Made by a program: the position numbers and the translations under genes
Origin: Rhodanobacteraceae bacterium
Lineage (GTDB): Bacteria; Pseudomonadota; Gammaproteobacteria; Xanthomonadales; Rhodanobacteraceae
NCBI GenBank assembly: GCA_030123585.1
Contig: CP126120.1
Coordinates: forward strand, 2,667,001 to 2,731,000
Length of the DNA stretch: 64,000 nt
Direction of reading: 5' to 3'
Shown here: one piece after another, positions 16,556 through 25,304 of the stretch
Layout: every line of letters starts with the position of its first letter
Numbering within the stretch: the first letter of the stretch is position 1
Notes under the pieces: model-generated
Told to the model about the DNA's origin: nothing
The model's input: only the letters and a program-made list of their open reading frames with translations
Databases searched by the model: none

Positions 16556-18139
16556 TCAGTGACGAAAGTGCCGGGTGCCTGTAAACACCATCGCCATGTC
16601 GTGTTCGTTGGCGGCGTCGATGACTTCCTGATCACGCATCGAGCCACCCGGCTGGATGATTGCACGCACGCCCGCGCCGGCGGCCAGGTCGATGTTGTCG
16701 CGGAACGGGAAGAACGCATCGGACGCCATCACGCTGCCTTCGGTTGAAAGCTTGGCGTCGGCGGCCTTCATCGCGGCGATCTTCACGCTGATCACGCGGC
16801 TCATCTGGCCGGCGCCGATGCCGACGGTGACGCCGTCCTTCGCGTACACGATCGCGTTCGACTTCACGAACATCGCGACGTGCCAGGCGAACAGCAGGTC
16901 GCGCAGTTGTTCGGTGTCGGGGACGCGCCGGGTGACCACCTTGAGGTCGGACAGCATCAGGGTGTCGATGTCGGAATCCTGCACCAGGATGCCGCCCGCG
17001 ATGCTGCGCAACTGGCGCTGCGCGAGCCCGGGCACGGCCGGCCACTCGCCGGTGGCGAGCGCGCGCACGTTGGGTTTCTTCCTGAGCGCGGCGAGCGCGG
17101 CTTCGTCGAACGACGGCGCCACCAGCACCTCGACGAACTGTTTGGCGAGGATGTGCTCGACCAGCACGCCGTCGATCGGACGGTTCATCGCGATGATGCC
17201 GCCGAACGCCGAAGTGGCGTCGCAGGCGAACGCGCGCTGGTAGGCGTCGAGCGAATCCTTGCCCAGCGCCACGCCGCACGGGTTGGCGTGTTTGACGATC
17301 ACGCAGGCGGGGGTCTTGTCGAACGCCTTCACGCATTCCAGCGCGGTGTCGGCGTCGACGAGGTTGTTGTAGGACATCTCCCTGCCGGCCAGCACCGTGG
17401 CGCCCGCGACCGTGCCGGCGACGGGGCTGCCGTCGAAGTACAGCGCGGCGGCCTGGTGCGGGTTTTCGCCGTAGCGCATTTCCTGCGCGCGGCGCAGCGC
17501 GAGGTGCAGCGTGGGCGGATAGCTGTCGCCCGGTTCGCCCTCGGCGCGCGCGGACAGCCAGTCCGCGATCATGCCGTCGTAGCGCGCGGTGTGCGCGAAC
17601 ACCTTGGCCGCGAAACGGCGGCGCTGGTCGAACGAGCTGCCGCCGTCGCGGCGCAGGGTTTCGATCAGGCCGGGATAGTCCGCGGGATCGCAGACCACGG
17701 TCACGCGCTCGTGGTTCTTGGCGCCCGCGCGCAGCATCGCCGGGCCGCCGATGTCGATCTGTTCGATGGCTTCCTCGTACGTCGCGCCCGCATCGGCGAT
17801 GGTGCGCGCGAACGGATACAGGTTCACGACCAGCAGGTCGATCGGCGCGATCGCGTGTTCGCGCATCACCGCGTCGTCGGTACCGCGCCGGCCCAGGAGG
17901 CCGCCGTGCACCTTGGGATGCAGGGTCTTGACGCGTCCGTCCATGATCTCGGGGAAGCCGGTGAGTTCGCCGACCTCGCGCACCGGTACGCCGGCTTCGC
18001 GCAGTACCCTGGCGCTGCCGCCGGTGGAGACGATCTCGACGCCCAGCGCGTGCAGGGCGCGGCCGAGGTCGGCCAAGCCGGTCTTGTCCGAGACGCTCAG
18101 CAGCGCGCGGCGCGTGGTGACGATGCCCGATCCTGTCAT
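16556..18139 (-). CDS. purH: Bifunctional AICAR transformylase / IMP cyclohydrolase
   Basis: Catalyses the last two steps of de novo IMP synthesis, 527 residues (E. coli 529). The N-terminal MGS-like cyclohydrolase domain has RALLSVSDKTGLADLGRAL and STGGSARVLREAGVPV, ending near 190. The C-terminal transformylase domain has REMSYNNLVDADTALECV, VIVKHANPCGVA with the catalytic Lys-His pair, SDAFFPFRDNIDLAA and IQPGGSMRDQEVI. I start at 18139 (MTGSGIVTTRRALLSV). It is 16 bp downstream of fis on the same strand, a fis-purH order familiar in Xanthomonadales. The longer frame upstream is fis read in another register. Confidence 0.96.
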   Translation of the reverse strand: MTGSGIVTTRRALLSVSDKTGLADLGRALHALGVEIVSTGGSARVLREAGVPVREVGELTGFPEIMDGRVKTLHPKVHGGLLGRRGTDDAVMREHAIAPIDLLVVNLYPFARTIADAGATYEEAIEQIDIGGPAMLRAGAKNHERVTVVCDPADYPGLIETLRRDGGSSFDQRRRFAAKVFAHTARYDGMIADWLSARAEGEPGDSYPPTLHLALRRAQEMRYGENPHQAAALYFDGSPVAGTVAGATVLAGREMSYNNLVDADTALECVKAFDKTPACVIVKHANPCGVALGKDSLDAYQRAFACDATSAFGGIIAMNRPIDGVLVEHILAKQFVEVLVAPSFDEAALAALRKKPNVRALATGEWPAVPGLAQRQLRSIAGGILVQDSDIDTLMLSDLKVVTRRVPDTEQLRDLLFAWHVAMFVKSNAIVYAKDGVTVGIGAGQMSRVISVKIAAMKAADAKLSTEGSVMASDAFFPFRDNIDLAAGAGVRAIIQPGGSMRDQEVIDAANEHDMAMVFTGTRHFRH

Positions 18140-18155
18140 TGCATGTCCTTGTGGG

Positions 18156-18446
18156 TCAGCCGAGGCCGTGTTCGCGCAGCTTCTTGCGCAGGGTCGCGCG
18201 ATGGATGCCCAGGATGTCGGCCGCGCGGCTCTGGTTGCCGTCGCACCATGCCAGCACCTCGCGCAGCAGCGGCAATTCGATTTCGCGCAGCATCCGCGCG
18301 TACATGCCTTCGCGGCAGGGCGTGCCGTTGAGGTCGGCGAGGTAGCGCCGCGCATTCGTCGCCATGCAGTCGCCCAGCGTCTGCGGGCCGTCGCTCGCGC
18401 TGCCCGCGACGGGTGCCGGAACCGGGTTCGACGAGAGGTTGTCCAT
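18156..18446 (-). CDS. fis: DNA-binding protein Fis
   Basis: Nucleoid-associated regulator of 96 residues (E. coli 98). The C-terminal helix-turn-helix contains LREVLAWCDGNQSRAADILG followed by HRATLRKKLREHGLG, the Fis/NtrC-C signature. The N-terminal arm is Pro/Ser-rich. ATG 18446 (MDNLSSNPVPAP) gives the family length; an in-frame ATG 13 codons upstream is a weaker option. It sits between the zinc-ribbon gene and purH on the same strand. Confidence 0.92.
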   Translation of the reverse strand: MDNLSSNPVPAPVAGSASDGPQTLGDCMATNARRYLADLNGTPCREGMYARMLREIELPLLREVLAWCDGNQSRAADILGIHRATLRKKLREHGLG

Positions 18447-18536
18447 GGAGCGTGCGGATTCCCGCGCAGCACGTCCTGCGTGCATGCGAACCGGAGAGTC
18501 TAGCAGCGCGTGCCCGGCCGGCGCAGCGTGTGCCCT

Positions 18537-19925
18537 TCATTCGAAACCGAAGCGGAAGCCGCCGGCGTCCTTGCCGGGGTCGGCCACCTCGAACGCCAGC
18601 GCGGCGGTCGCGCCCGGCGCGATGCCGGTGGCGCGGCGGGCAGGATCGGGCATGTATTCGGCGGGACGGAAACGACGCATCGCCACGGGATGGTTGTCGA
18701 AATCGGTGAGCTCGACCACCACGATCGGCCAGGGCTGCCGGAATGCCGCATCGTTGCGCACGGTCGCGGTGATCGTGAGCGCGCCGGGCGCGTTCGGGTC
18801 GGGGCGTACGTCGCGCGAAAGCAGTTCCAGCCGCGCGGTGTCCTTGATCGGCGGCAGACGGCACGGGATGTGGCGGCACACGCGCTCCGCCCACGCGCGC
18901 GTGGCGGGATCACGGACCAGTTCGACCCGGCTGGCCCACGCGAACTGGGCGGCCAGCGCCAGCGCCAGCGTCGCGCAGCCGATGCCCCAGGCCACGCCGG
19001 TGGCCGAGCGGCGCGGGCGCGGGCGGATGTAAACGTGCGCCGGCGCGGCAGTCGGCTCCGGCAGGTCGGAGGCGGGCACGGATTCGGCAGTCGTTGCCGG
19101 TTCCGCGGTTTCCGCGACGCCGCCTTCGTCCAGTGCTTCGGCAGACACGGGCGCGTCTTCGGCGTCGGCGCCGAAAGTGTCGCCTTCCACCAGCAGCGGC
19201 GACACGACGCGCGGGGCGTCCGGTTCTGCGGGTGTGTCGATCGCATCGACCGCGACATCGGGAACCAATGTGTCGGTTGCCTGTTCCGGCAACACCGTTG
19301 CGAGCGGCGAAACGACGGAAGTGTTCGGCGCCGGTTCGACCTCGGTCCCGACGGTGTTGCCGATGTCGTCGGTGATGGACTGGAGCGGGGTGACGTCGAG
19401 GTCGAGGGGATCGATGTCCGCAGGATCGCCAGGTGTCGCCGCGCCCTCCGTCTCGGCGCCGGACTCAATTTCCCACGGCTGCAGGGCGTCGGTTTCCGGG
19501 GTCGATGGCCCGGTGGTTTCGCCGGCCGGGATCGCGGCCAACTGGGATTCCATGTCGGCGAACCAGTCCTCGGCGCCGGCTTCCGTGCGGGGCAGGTCGG
19601 TCGTGTCCGTCGGCGCGGGCGAACCGTGTGCCTCCAGATCCAGCTCGTGTTGTTCGCGCGTGATCGGGCCGTGTTGCGCACGGCGTCTGCGCGCCGCCAG
19701 TTCGTACGCCGAGGGCGGCACCGCTTCGGTCAGGATGGGCGCGCGCCACTCGGGCTCCTGCTTGGGCAGCGGCGTCAGCGGCGCCTCGGGCAGCGTGTCG
19801 CTCAGCGTGCGCAGTGCGTCGAAGCGTTCCCTGCAGCGCCCGCAATGCACGATTCCGAGCGATACCTGCAAGGCATCCTCGTCGATCTCGTAGATCGTCA
19901 GGCATTTCGGGCACTGCGTGTACAT
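18537..19925 (-). CDS. MJ0042-type zinc-ribbon and DUF3426 membrane protein
   Basis: Predicted single-pass inner-membrane protein of 462 residues. The N-terminal zinc ribbon has CPKC and CGRC pairs (about residues 5-35). A long acidic, Pro/Thr/Ala-rich disordered region follows (about 60-300). One transmembrane helix (GVAWGIGCATLALALAAQFAW) is at about 315-335, and a periplasmic DUF3426 beta domain contains RHIPCRLPPIKD and TITATVRNDAAF. Function unknown. The start at 19925 is directly preceded by four GATTCCC heptamers, which occupy the place of a ribosome-binding site. The gene lies between prmA and fis, a conserved neighbourhood. Confidence 0.85.
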   Translation of the reverse strand: MYTQCPKCLTIYEIDEDALQVSLGIVHCGRCRERFDALRTLSDTLPEAPLTPLPKQEPEWRAPILTEAVPPSAYELAARRRRAQHGPITREQHELDLEAHGSPAPTDTTDLPRTEAGAEDWFADMESQLAAIPAGETTGPSTPETDALQPWEIESGAETEGAATPGDPADIDPLDLDVTPLQSITDDIGNTVGTEVEPAPNTSVVSPLATVLPEQATDTLVPDVAVDAIDTPAEPDAPRVVSPLLVEGDTFGADAEDAPVSAEALDEGGVAETAEPATTAESVPASDLPEPTAAPAHVYIRPRPRRSATGVAWGIGCATLALALAAQFAWASRVELVRDPATRAWAERVCRHIPCRLPPIKDTARLELLSRDVRPDPNAPGALTITATVRNDAAFRQPWPIVVVELTDFDNHPVAMRRFRPAEYMPDPARRATGIAPGATAALAFEVADPGKDAGGFRFGFE

Positions 19926-19926
19926 T

Positions 19927-19954
19927 GGGAATCGGGAATCGGGAATCGGGAATC
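19927..19954. repeat. Four GGGAATC heptamers abutting a start codon
   Basis: Four perfect tandem copies, one base upstream (minus-strand sense) of the zinc-ribbon protein ATG. No inverted partner array is present here. The array covers positions -2 to -29, so no Shine-Dalgarno sequence is possible in the usual place. Confidence 0.9.
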
Positions 19955-20010
19955 GAGAGAAGCGTAGCAATAACCCAGCCCGTTGGCTTGCTCGCGTTCG
20001 TGTGTCGTGA

Positions 20011-21003
20011 TCAAACTGCGGCTGCGAGAATCCCGTCGATGCGCACCCAGCCTTCGCGTTGCGCCTTGTGCAGGCCGGCGAAGCCGCAGGCCGCGTAGCG
20101 ATCCAGCAATTCCGATTCCTGTCCGGCGAGGATCCCGGACAGCGCGAACGGCGCACCGGGTTTGCACAACGCGGCGAAGCGCGGCGCGAGTTCGTGCAGC
20201 GGACCCGACAGGATGTTCGCGACGAAGGCATCGGCGCGCGTGGCATCCGGCCATTCGTCCGGCGCGTGCAACGACAGGCATTCGGCCACGCCGTTGCGCG
20301 CGGCGTTGTCGCGCGAGGCGATGAGCGCCTGCGGATCGTTGTCGATGCCGATTGCGTGCGCGGCGCCGAGTTTCAGCGCGGCGATCGCCAGCACGCCCGA
20401 GCCGCAGCCGTAGTCGATGAGCGTCTTGTCGGCAAGGTCGAGCGCGTCCAGCCATTCGAGGCACAGCGCGGTGGTCGGATGCGTGCCGGTGCCGAACGCG
20501 AGGCCGGGATCGAGGCGCACCACGACGGGCGCTTCATTCAACAAAGTTGTCGCGCTTCGCGCGACGCTGTCTCCCCTTCCCCCGCTTGCGGGGGAAGGCA
20601 AGGGATGGGGGGCAGTCCGGCAAGGAGGTTCGATGTTCCACGGATAAATCCACAACCGTCGTCCGAATGGCATGGGCTGGTAGCGGTCCATCCACGCGCG
20701 CTCCCAATCCTGGTCGGCGACTTCGCGGAACGCGATCCTATCCGGCGCGAGTTCCGGCAGCGCGTCGTGCAGCAGGTGCACGAGGCCGCGGCGATCCGCG
20801 TCCGCATCGAACAGCGCCAGCAGCGTCAGCGAACGCCACAACGGCGTTTCGCCGACACCGGGTTCGAAGATCGCGGCTTCGTCCGGCGTGTCGGCGGCCG
20901 CGTCCATCAGCGTTACCGACAGCGCGCCGAGTGCTTCCAGTGTGGCTTCGGCGCGCGGCTGCGTGTCGGCGTCGACGGTCAGTTGCAGTTCGAGCCAGGG
21001 CAT
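20011..21003 (-). CDS. prmA: Ribosomal protein L11 methyltransferase
   Basis: SAM-dependent trimethylation of ribosomal protein L11, 330 residues (most homologs are about 290-300). The N-terminal substrate domain starts PWLELQLTVDAD. The methyltransferase core has LDPGLAFGTGTHPTT, LIDYGCGSGVLAIAALKLGA, GIDNDPQAL and VANILSGPL, all of the expected motifs. The extra length lies at residues about 127-153, between the W(I)YPWN.EPP segment and the PVVVRLDPG strand. It is translated from a family B-like repeat (PHPLPSPASGGRGD). The insertion is on the domain junction and ahead of the SAM site. ATG 21003 follows the cca stop by seven bases. Confidence 0.95.
   Translation of the reverse strand: MPWLELQLTVDADTQPRAEATLEALGALSVTLMDAAADTPDEAAIFEPGVGETPLWRSLTLLALFDADADRRGLVHLLHDALPELAPDRIAFREVADQDWERAWMDRYQPMPFGRRLWIYPWNIEPPCRTAPHPLPSPASGGRGDSVARSATTLLNEAPVVVRLDPGLAFGTGTHPTTALCLEWLDALDLADKTLIDYGCGSGVLAIAALKLGAAHAIGIDNDPQALIASRDNAARNGVAECLSLHAPDEWPDATRADAFVANILSGPLHELAPRFAALCKPGAPFALSGILAGQESELLDRYAACGFAGLHKAQREGWVRIDGILAAAV
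20546..20612. repeat. Family B-like hairpin element inside prmA
   Basis: GTCGCGCTTCGCGCGAC at 20548-20564 is followed by CTTCCCCCGCTTGCGGGGGAAGG at 20575-20597. Both are strong hairpins. The stretch is translated in frame as part of the prmA residues about 127-153 insertion, giving PHPLPSPASGGRG, similar to PHPQPLSRRERG in SoeA. Confidence 0.8.
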
Positions 21004-21010
21004 GGATGCG

Positions 21011-22255
21011 TTACCGGGGATGGCGTGGCAATGCCGCGATCGTCGCGATGCGTGCGCGGCGCATCGCTTCACCGATCGCGGTGCCCTGCAAGCCCTGTGC
21101 GACGAACGGTTGCGCAGTGACGCCCGCGGCGGCGTCGCGCGCGGCGCGCAGGAAGTCCGCTTGCGGGTAGGCATCGTGTTCGTGCTGCAGGCGGCCGCGC
21201 TTGTCGGCGGCGCAAGTGACGAGGAACGGTTCCAGCCGTTCGGGACGCCGGAACGCGTCGAAGGCTTCCAGCAGTTCCAGCACGGTTGCGGGTTTCAATT
21301 CCAGCGCGCGGTGCGCGTCGAGGTGGTAGCGGCAGGTCAGCGCGGCGAGTTGCGCGTGTTCGGCCGGAACTTTCAGGCGCTCGCACAGCGCGGCGAGCGG
21401 CGCGAGGCCGCGGTGTTCGTGGGCGATGTGGCGCGGCAGTTCGTCGACCGGCGTCAGCGCCTTGCCGAGGTCGTGGGTGAGCGCGCAGAAGCCGGCGAGG
21501 TCGTCGCCCGGCGCGAGCCGCGCGCACTGGTCCAGCACCAGTTCGAGGTGCGTGCCGCAATCGACCTCGGGGTGATGCTGCGGGCTTTGCGGCACGCCGT
21601 ACAGCGCATCGATTTCCGGAAACAGCACCGCCAGCGCGCCGCATTCGCGCAGGCTGCGCACGAACGCGGAAGGTTCGGGTTCGGCCAGCGCCTTGCGGGT
21701 TTCCGCCCACACCCGTTCGGGCACCAGGTGGGCGGCTTCGCCGCTCTCGACCATCGCGCGCATCAGCGCCATCGTCTCGTCCGCGATGCGGAAACCGAGC
21801 GGCGCGAAGCGCGCGAGGAAGCGCGCGACGCGCAGGATGCGCACCGGGTCTTCGGCGAACGCGGGCGAGACGTGGCGCAGCACGCGTTGGCGCAGGTCGT
21901 TTGCGCCGCCGTAGGGATCGACCAGCGCGCCGGCCTCGTCGCGCGCCATCGCGTTGATGGTGAGGTCGCGGCGCGCGAGGTCGTCTTCCAGCGTCACGTC
22001 GGGCGCGGCGTGGATGGCGAAACCGTGGTAGCCGCGCCCGGTCTTGCGCTCGGTGCGCGCCAGCGCGTATTCCTCGCCGGTGCCGGGGTGCAGGAACACC
22101 GGGAAATCCTTGCCGACCGGCTTGAAACCCTGCGCCAGCATGGCTTCCGGCGTCGCGCCGACCACCACGTAGTCGCGGTCGCCGTGCGCGCGGCCGAGCA
22201 ACTCGTCACGCACCGCGCCGCCGACCAGATAGACGCGGTGGCCGCGCTGCGGCAT
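21011..22255 (-). CDS. cca: Multifunctional CCA tRNA nucleotidyltransferase
   Basis: Adds or repairs the CCA end of tRNA, 414 residues (E. coli 412). The nucleotidyltransferase domain starts at residue 1 with [13 protein letters not shown] and the DRDYVVVG metal-binding site. [12 protein letters not shown] and DPYGGANDL follow, then [18 protein letters not shown]. The C-terminal HD domain has [11 protein letters not shown] and [15 protein letters not shown]. This is the bacterial multifunctional type with phosphatase/phosphodiesterase potential. Four bases separate it from the upstream epimerase gene and seven from prmA, so the three are likely co-transcribed. Confidence 0.95.
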   Translation of the reverse strand: MPQRGHRVYLVGGAVRDELLGRAHGDRDYVVVGATPEAMLAQGFKPVGKDFPVFLHPGTGEEYALARTERKTGRGYHGFAIHAAPDVTLEDDLARRDLTINAMARDEAGALVDPYGGANDLRQRVLRHVSPAFAEDPVRILRVARFLARFAPLGFRIADETMALMRAMVESGEAAHLVPERVWAETRKALAEPEPSAFVRSLRECGALAVLFPEIDALYGVPQSPQHHPEVDCGTHLELVLDQCARLAPGDDLAGFCALTHDLGKALTPVDELPRHIAHEHRGLAPLAALCERLKVPAEHAQLAALTCRYHLDAHRALELKPATVLELLEAFDAFRRPERLEPFLVTCAADKRGRLQHEHDAYPQADFLRAARDAAAGVTAQPFVAQGLQGTAIGEAMRRARIATIAALPRHPR

Positions 22256-22258
22256 GGT

Positions 22259-23197
22259 TCAGGCTTCCTGGGTCAGGCGTGCGCGGTCGAGCAGGTGCGC
22301 CCGCGCGCGGCTGCCCAGCAGCAGCGGCAGCATCGCCGCAAAGCGGCGCGGCGTGATGCCGAGCTCGGCGAAGCCGTTCCTGGTGCCGACCGAATCGACG
22401 CTGAGGGAATTGAAATTGTCGCGCGAGAACGGCTTGCCGGGGATCAGCTCCGCGACGTACGCCTGCAGGCGTCCCAGCAGGGCGGGCAGCGGCAGCACGA
22501 CGCGTTTCAGGCCCGCGGCGTCGCGGATCAAGCGCACGATCCCGATCAGCTCCAGCGTGTCCGGCCCGTACAATTCGTAGATCCTGCCGATGCTGCCGCG
22601 GTCGCGCAGGCAATGTTCGATCGCCGCAGCGACATCGCCGACATAGGCGGGTGCGAACTTCGTGTGCGGCTGCGCCAGCGGCAGCAGCGGACCCATCTTC
22701 AACAGCTTCAGGAACCGGAACACGAAACTGTCGCCCTCGCCGTACACCACGCTGGGCCGGTAGATCGTCCAGTCCATCCCGGAGTTGCGTACCTGCGCCT
22801 CGGCTTCGCCGCGGGTCTTGAGGTATTTCGATGCGCGCTCGCCGGCGTTCAGCGAACTCATCTGGTGGATGCGGCGGATGCCGACCTGGCGGCACGCGGC
22901 GATCACCGTCGCGGTCAGGTCCACGTGCGCGCGGGTGAAGGTCGTGCCGCCGGTTTCGTTGAGGATGCCGACCAGGTTGATCACCGCGTCGTGGCCCCTG
23001 AAGTGCTTTTCCAGCACCGCGCGGTCATACACGTCGGCGCTGATCGTGTGCACGTTCGGCAGCACGTTGACCGCGCGCCGCTGCTCGCGGTTGCGGCTGA
23101 GCACGGTGACCTTGCAATCGTCGTCGACCAGCGCCGCGAGCAGGTGGTTGCCGATGAAGCCGGTGCCGCCGAGGACAACATAGCGTCGCGTGGTCAT
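22259..23197 (-). CDS. NAD(P)-binding, NDUFA9-like atypical short-chain dehydrogenase
   Basis: Rossmann-fold protein of 312 residues resembling the complex I NDUFA9-like group of extended SDRs. The dinucleotide site GGTGFIGNHLL lies at about 9-19 and DAVINLVGIL near 70. TSL-type MSSLNAGERASKYLKTRGEAE contains the Ser and Y-x3-K, here in split form SSLNA and YLKTRGEAE. YRPSVVYGEGDSFVFRFL follows. The C-terminal third is less conserved. Cellular role uncertain: quinone biosynthesis or respiratory assembly have been proposed for relatives. ATG 23197 overlaps the slt stop as ATGA, so translation is coupled. Confidence 0.82.
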   Translation of the reverse strand: MTTRRYVVLGGTGFIGNHLLAALVDDDCKVTVLSRNREQRRAVNVLPNVHTISADVYDRAVLEKHFRGHDAVINLVGILNETGGTTFTRAHVDLTATVIAACRQVGIRRIHQMSSLNAGERASKYLKTRGEAEAQVRNSGMDWTIYRPSVVYGEGDSFVFRFLKLLKMGPLLPLAQPHTKFAPAYVGDVAAAIEHCLRDRGSIGRIYELYGPDTLELIGIVRLIRDAAGLKRVVLPLPALLGRLQAYVAELIPGKPFSRDNFNSLSVDSVGTRNGFAELGITPRRFAAMLPLLLGSRARAHLLDRARLTQEA

Positions 23198-25233
23198 GGG
23201 GAAACACTCCCTGCGGAAGCGGGTGAAAGCGGTGCGCGGCACACAACCTGTTTGCGCTTGGGATCGATGGCCGGATCGTACGGCGTGCCGATCGCGGCCA
23301 GCCGCGACGTGACCGGGATGGGTTCGCCGTGGAGGCGCCAGCCGTAGATCGTCGCGAACGACATCACCCGCGTCACGTAGTCGCGGGTTTCGTTGAACGG
23401 GATCGCGAGGATGAACGCTTCCGGATCCAGGTTGCCGCGCGCATCGACCCAACGCTGCGCGTTGCGGGGACCGGCGTTGTACGCCGCCGAAGCCAGCCAC
23501 GGGCTGCCGTCGAAGCGTTGCGCGAGGTTGGCGAGGTACCGGGCGCCGAGCGGGATGTTGATGGCCGGATCGTACAGGCTGTCCGCGCCGTCGTAGGGCA
23601 GGCCGCTGCGGCGCGCGACCTGCTTCGCGGTGCCCGGCAGGAGCTGCATCAGCCCGCGCGCGTCGGCGCCGGATTGCGCGTCGGTCTGCCACGCGGTTTC
23701 GGCGCGGATGATCGCGAACGTCCAGGCCGGGTCGATGCCGGCGTCGTGCGCGGCTTGGATCACGCGCTGCTTGTCCGCCAGCGGGAAGCGCAACGCGTAG
23801 TACGCGAGGTCGCCCGATTTGCCGAACGCGAACACCGCGCGGTCGTACCAGCCTCTCGCGGACGCCAGCGCCGCGGCCTGCCGTTGCTGGTCCGGCGGCA
23901 AGTCGGCGAACGCGCGGTTCCACTCGCGGCGCGCCTGCGGCAGCATGTCGATGGCAAAGAATTCGAGGGCGCGTGCGAAACCCGGGATCGATTCGATCTG
24001 CCGCTCCGCCACAGGATCGGTGGCGAGGGTGGCCGGACAGATCGAATACGGCAGGTTGGCCTGGTCGGCGGCAAGGAAGCCATAGAACGTCGCCTGCTGC
24101 GCCAGCGACGCGTAATCGTCGAGCGCCTTCGCATCCTCGCCGAGTTTCTGCGCGACGCGCGCCTGCCAGTAGCGCCATTCGTCGCGCTGCTTCTGCTCGG
24201 GCGTCAGCGCGGCGAGCGCGGCCGCCGCGGCCTTCCAGTCGCCCTGCGCGACCGCCGCGCGCACGCGCCATTCGCGCGTCGCATCCGTTTGCGCGGCGGC
24301 CGGCAGCGCGGCGAGGCGGGCGACGGCATCCGGTCCGAAACCGACCGCGTTGTACAGCGCCAGCGCCGCGAGCACGCGATCGCGCTGGTCGTCGCTGAAC
24401 CTGAAGCGCGGCACCAGCGCTTGCCAATCGGCGATGGCCTGCGCGCTGTCGCGGCGCGCAAGCCGGATCAGCGCGCGCGCGACGGCTTCGCGGTTGTACT
24501 TCGTGTCGGCGAAGGTGGGCGCCTGCTTCAGCAGGTCCGCGGGCGAAGCCAGCGCATCGGCGATGCGTTGCGCCGCGGCCGCATCGTCGCCGGTGAGCCA
24601 CGCGGCGGACTGCGCGACCGTGGCGGCGCTGCCGGCGTCGGCCGCACGCTCGATCCGATCCCACACGCGCCCGGGCGTCAGCAGCCCCTGCGCGAACGCG
24701 GCCGCCAGCACCGGATCGCAGGCCGACGGCAGACTCGTCTGTTGCCACAGTGCGGCGAGGTCGCGCTCGAATTCCAGCGGCTTGCCCTGCGCGAGCTTCG
24801 CCTGCAGATCGTCGCAAGTCAGCGCGTCGCCCAAACCGGGCTGGTAGAAGTGCCGGAACGTCGTCCAGTCCTTCTGCTGCGCCAGCCACAACAGTTCGGA
24901 TTTGCGCAGGTCGTCGGCCGGGATCAGGCCCGCGTAGCGCTGCAGGTACGCATCGATCGCGGCCGGCGCCACGGTCTTGATGTCGTGCTGCAATGCAGCG
25001 GCTTCGAGATACGGATACAGCGGATAGTCGGTGAGGCTCTTCGCCAGCGCCTGCCAGTCCTGCCCGTTTTGCGCGGCGGCATACGCGGCGCGGAACGCAT
25101 CGCGTTGCCGTTGCAGGGTGGGCGTGACTGCGGGTTGCGCGGCAGCGGCGAGGGCGAAGCCGCACAGCGCGATGAAGATGAGACTGCGCGCGGGTTGGCG
25201 GGAACGCCCGCGCGTTCGAAACGGCATTTTCAT
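23194..25233 (-). CDS. slt: Soluble lytic murein transglycosylase
   Basis: Periplasmic peptidoglycan lytic enzyme of 679 residues. Signal peptide about 1-32 (FIALCGFALAAAAQP). An alpha-superhelical U/L domain runs to about 500. The lysozyme-like C-terminal domain has AIIRAETAW with the catalytic Glu, GARGLMQL-type sequence as SGADARGLMQLLPGTAKQVA, and LASAAYNAGPRNAQRW. RDYVTRVMSFATIYGWRL matches the family's last motif. The alternative ATG two codons in (MPFRTRGRS) changes little. It is first in a coupled series with the SDR, cca and prmA genes. Confidence 0.93.
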   Translation of the reverse strand: MKMPFRTRGRSRQPARSLIFIALCGFALAAAAQPAVTPTLQRQRDAFRAAYAAAQNGQDWQALAKSLTDYPLYPYLEAAALQHDIKTVAPAAIDAYLQRYAGLIPADDLRKSELLWLAQQKDWTTFRHFYQPGLGDALTCDDLQAKLAQGKPLEFERDLAALWQQTSLPSACDPVLAAAFAQGLLTPGRVWDRIERAADAGSAATVAQSAAWLTGDDAAAAQRIADALASPADLLKQAPTFADTKYNREAVARALIRLARRDSAQAIADWQALVPRFRFSDDQRDRVLAALALYNAVGFGPDAVARLAALPAAAQTDATREWRVRAAVAQGDWKAAAAALAALTPEQKQRDEWRYWQARVAQKLGEDAKALDDYASLAQQATFYGFLAADQANLPYSICPATLATDPVAERQIESIPGFARALEFFAIDMLPQARREWNRAFADLPPDQQRQAAALASARGWYDRAVFAFGKSGDLAYYALRFPLADKQRVIQAAHDAGIDPAWTFAIIRAETAWQTDAQSGADARGLMQLLPGTAKQVARRSGLPYDGADSLYDPAINIPLGARYLANLAQRFDGSPWLASAAYNAGPRNAQRWVDARGNLDPEAFILAIPFNETRDYVTRVMSFATIYGWRLHGEPIPVTSRLAAIGTPYDPAIDPKRKQVVCRAPLSPASAGSVSP

Positions 25234-25304
25234 GCCGACGATTCTAGACGAACTGGCGCGGGCGAAGCCTCACACGCTCGCGGCCGCGCATTGGGATGCG
25301 CCGC

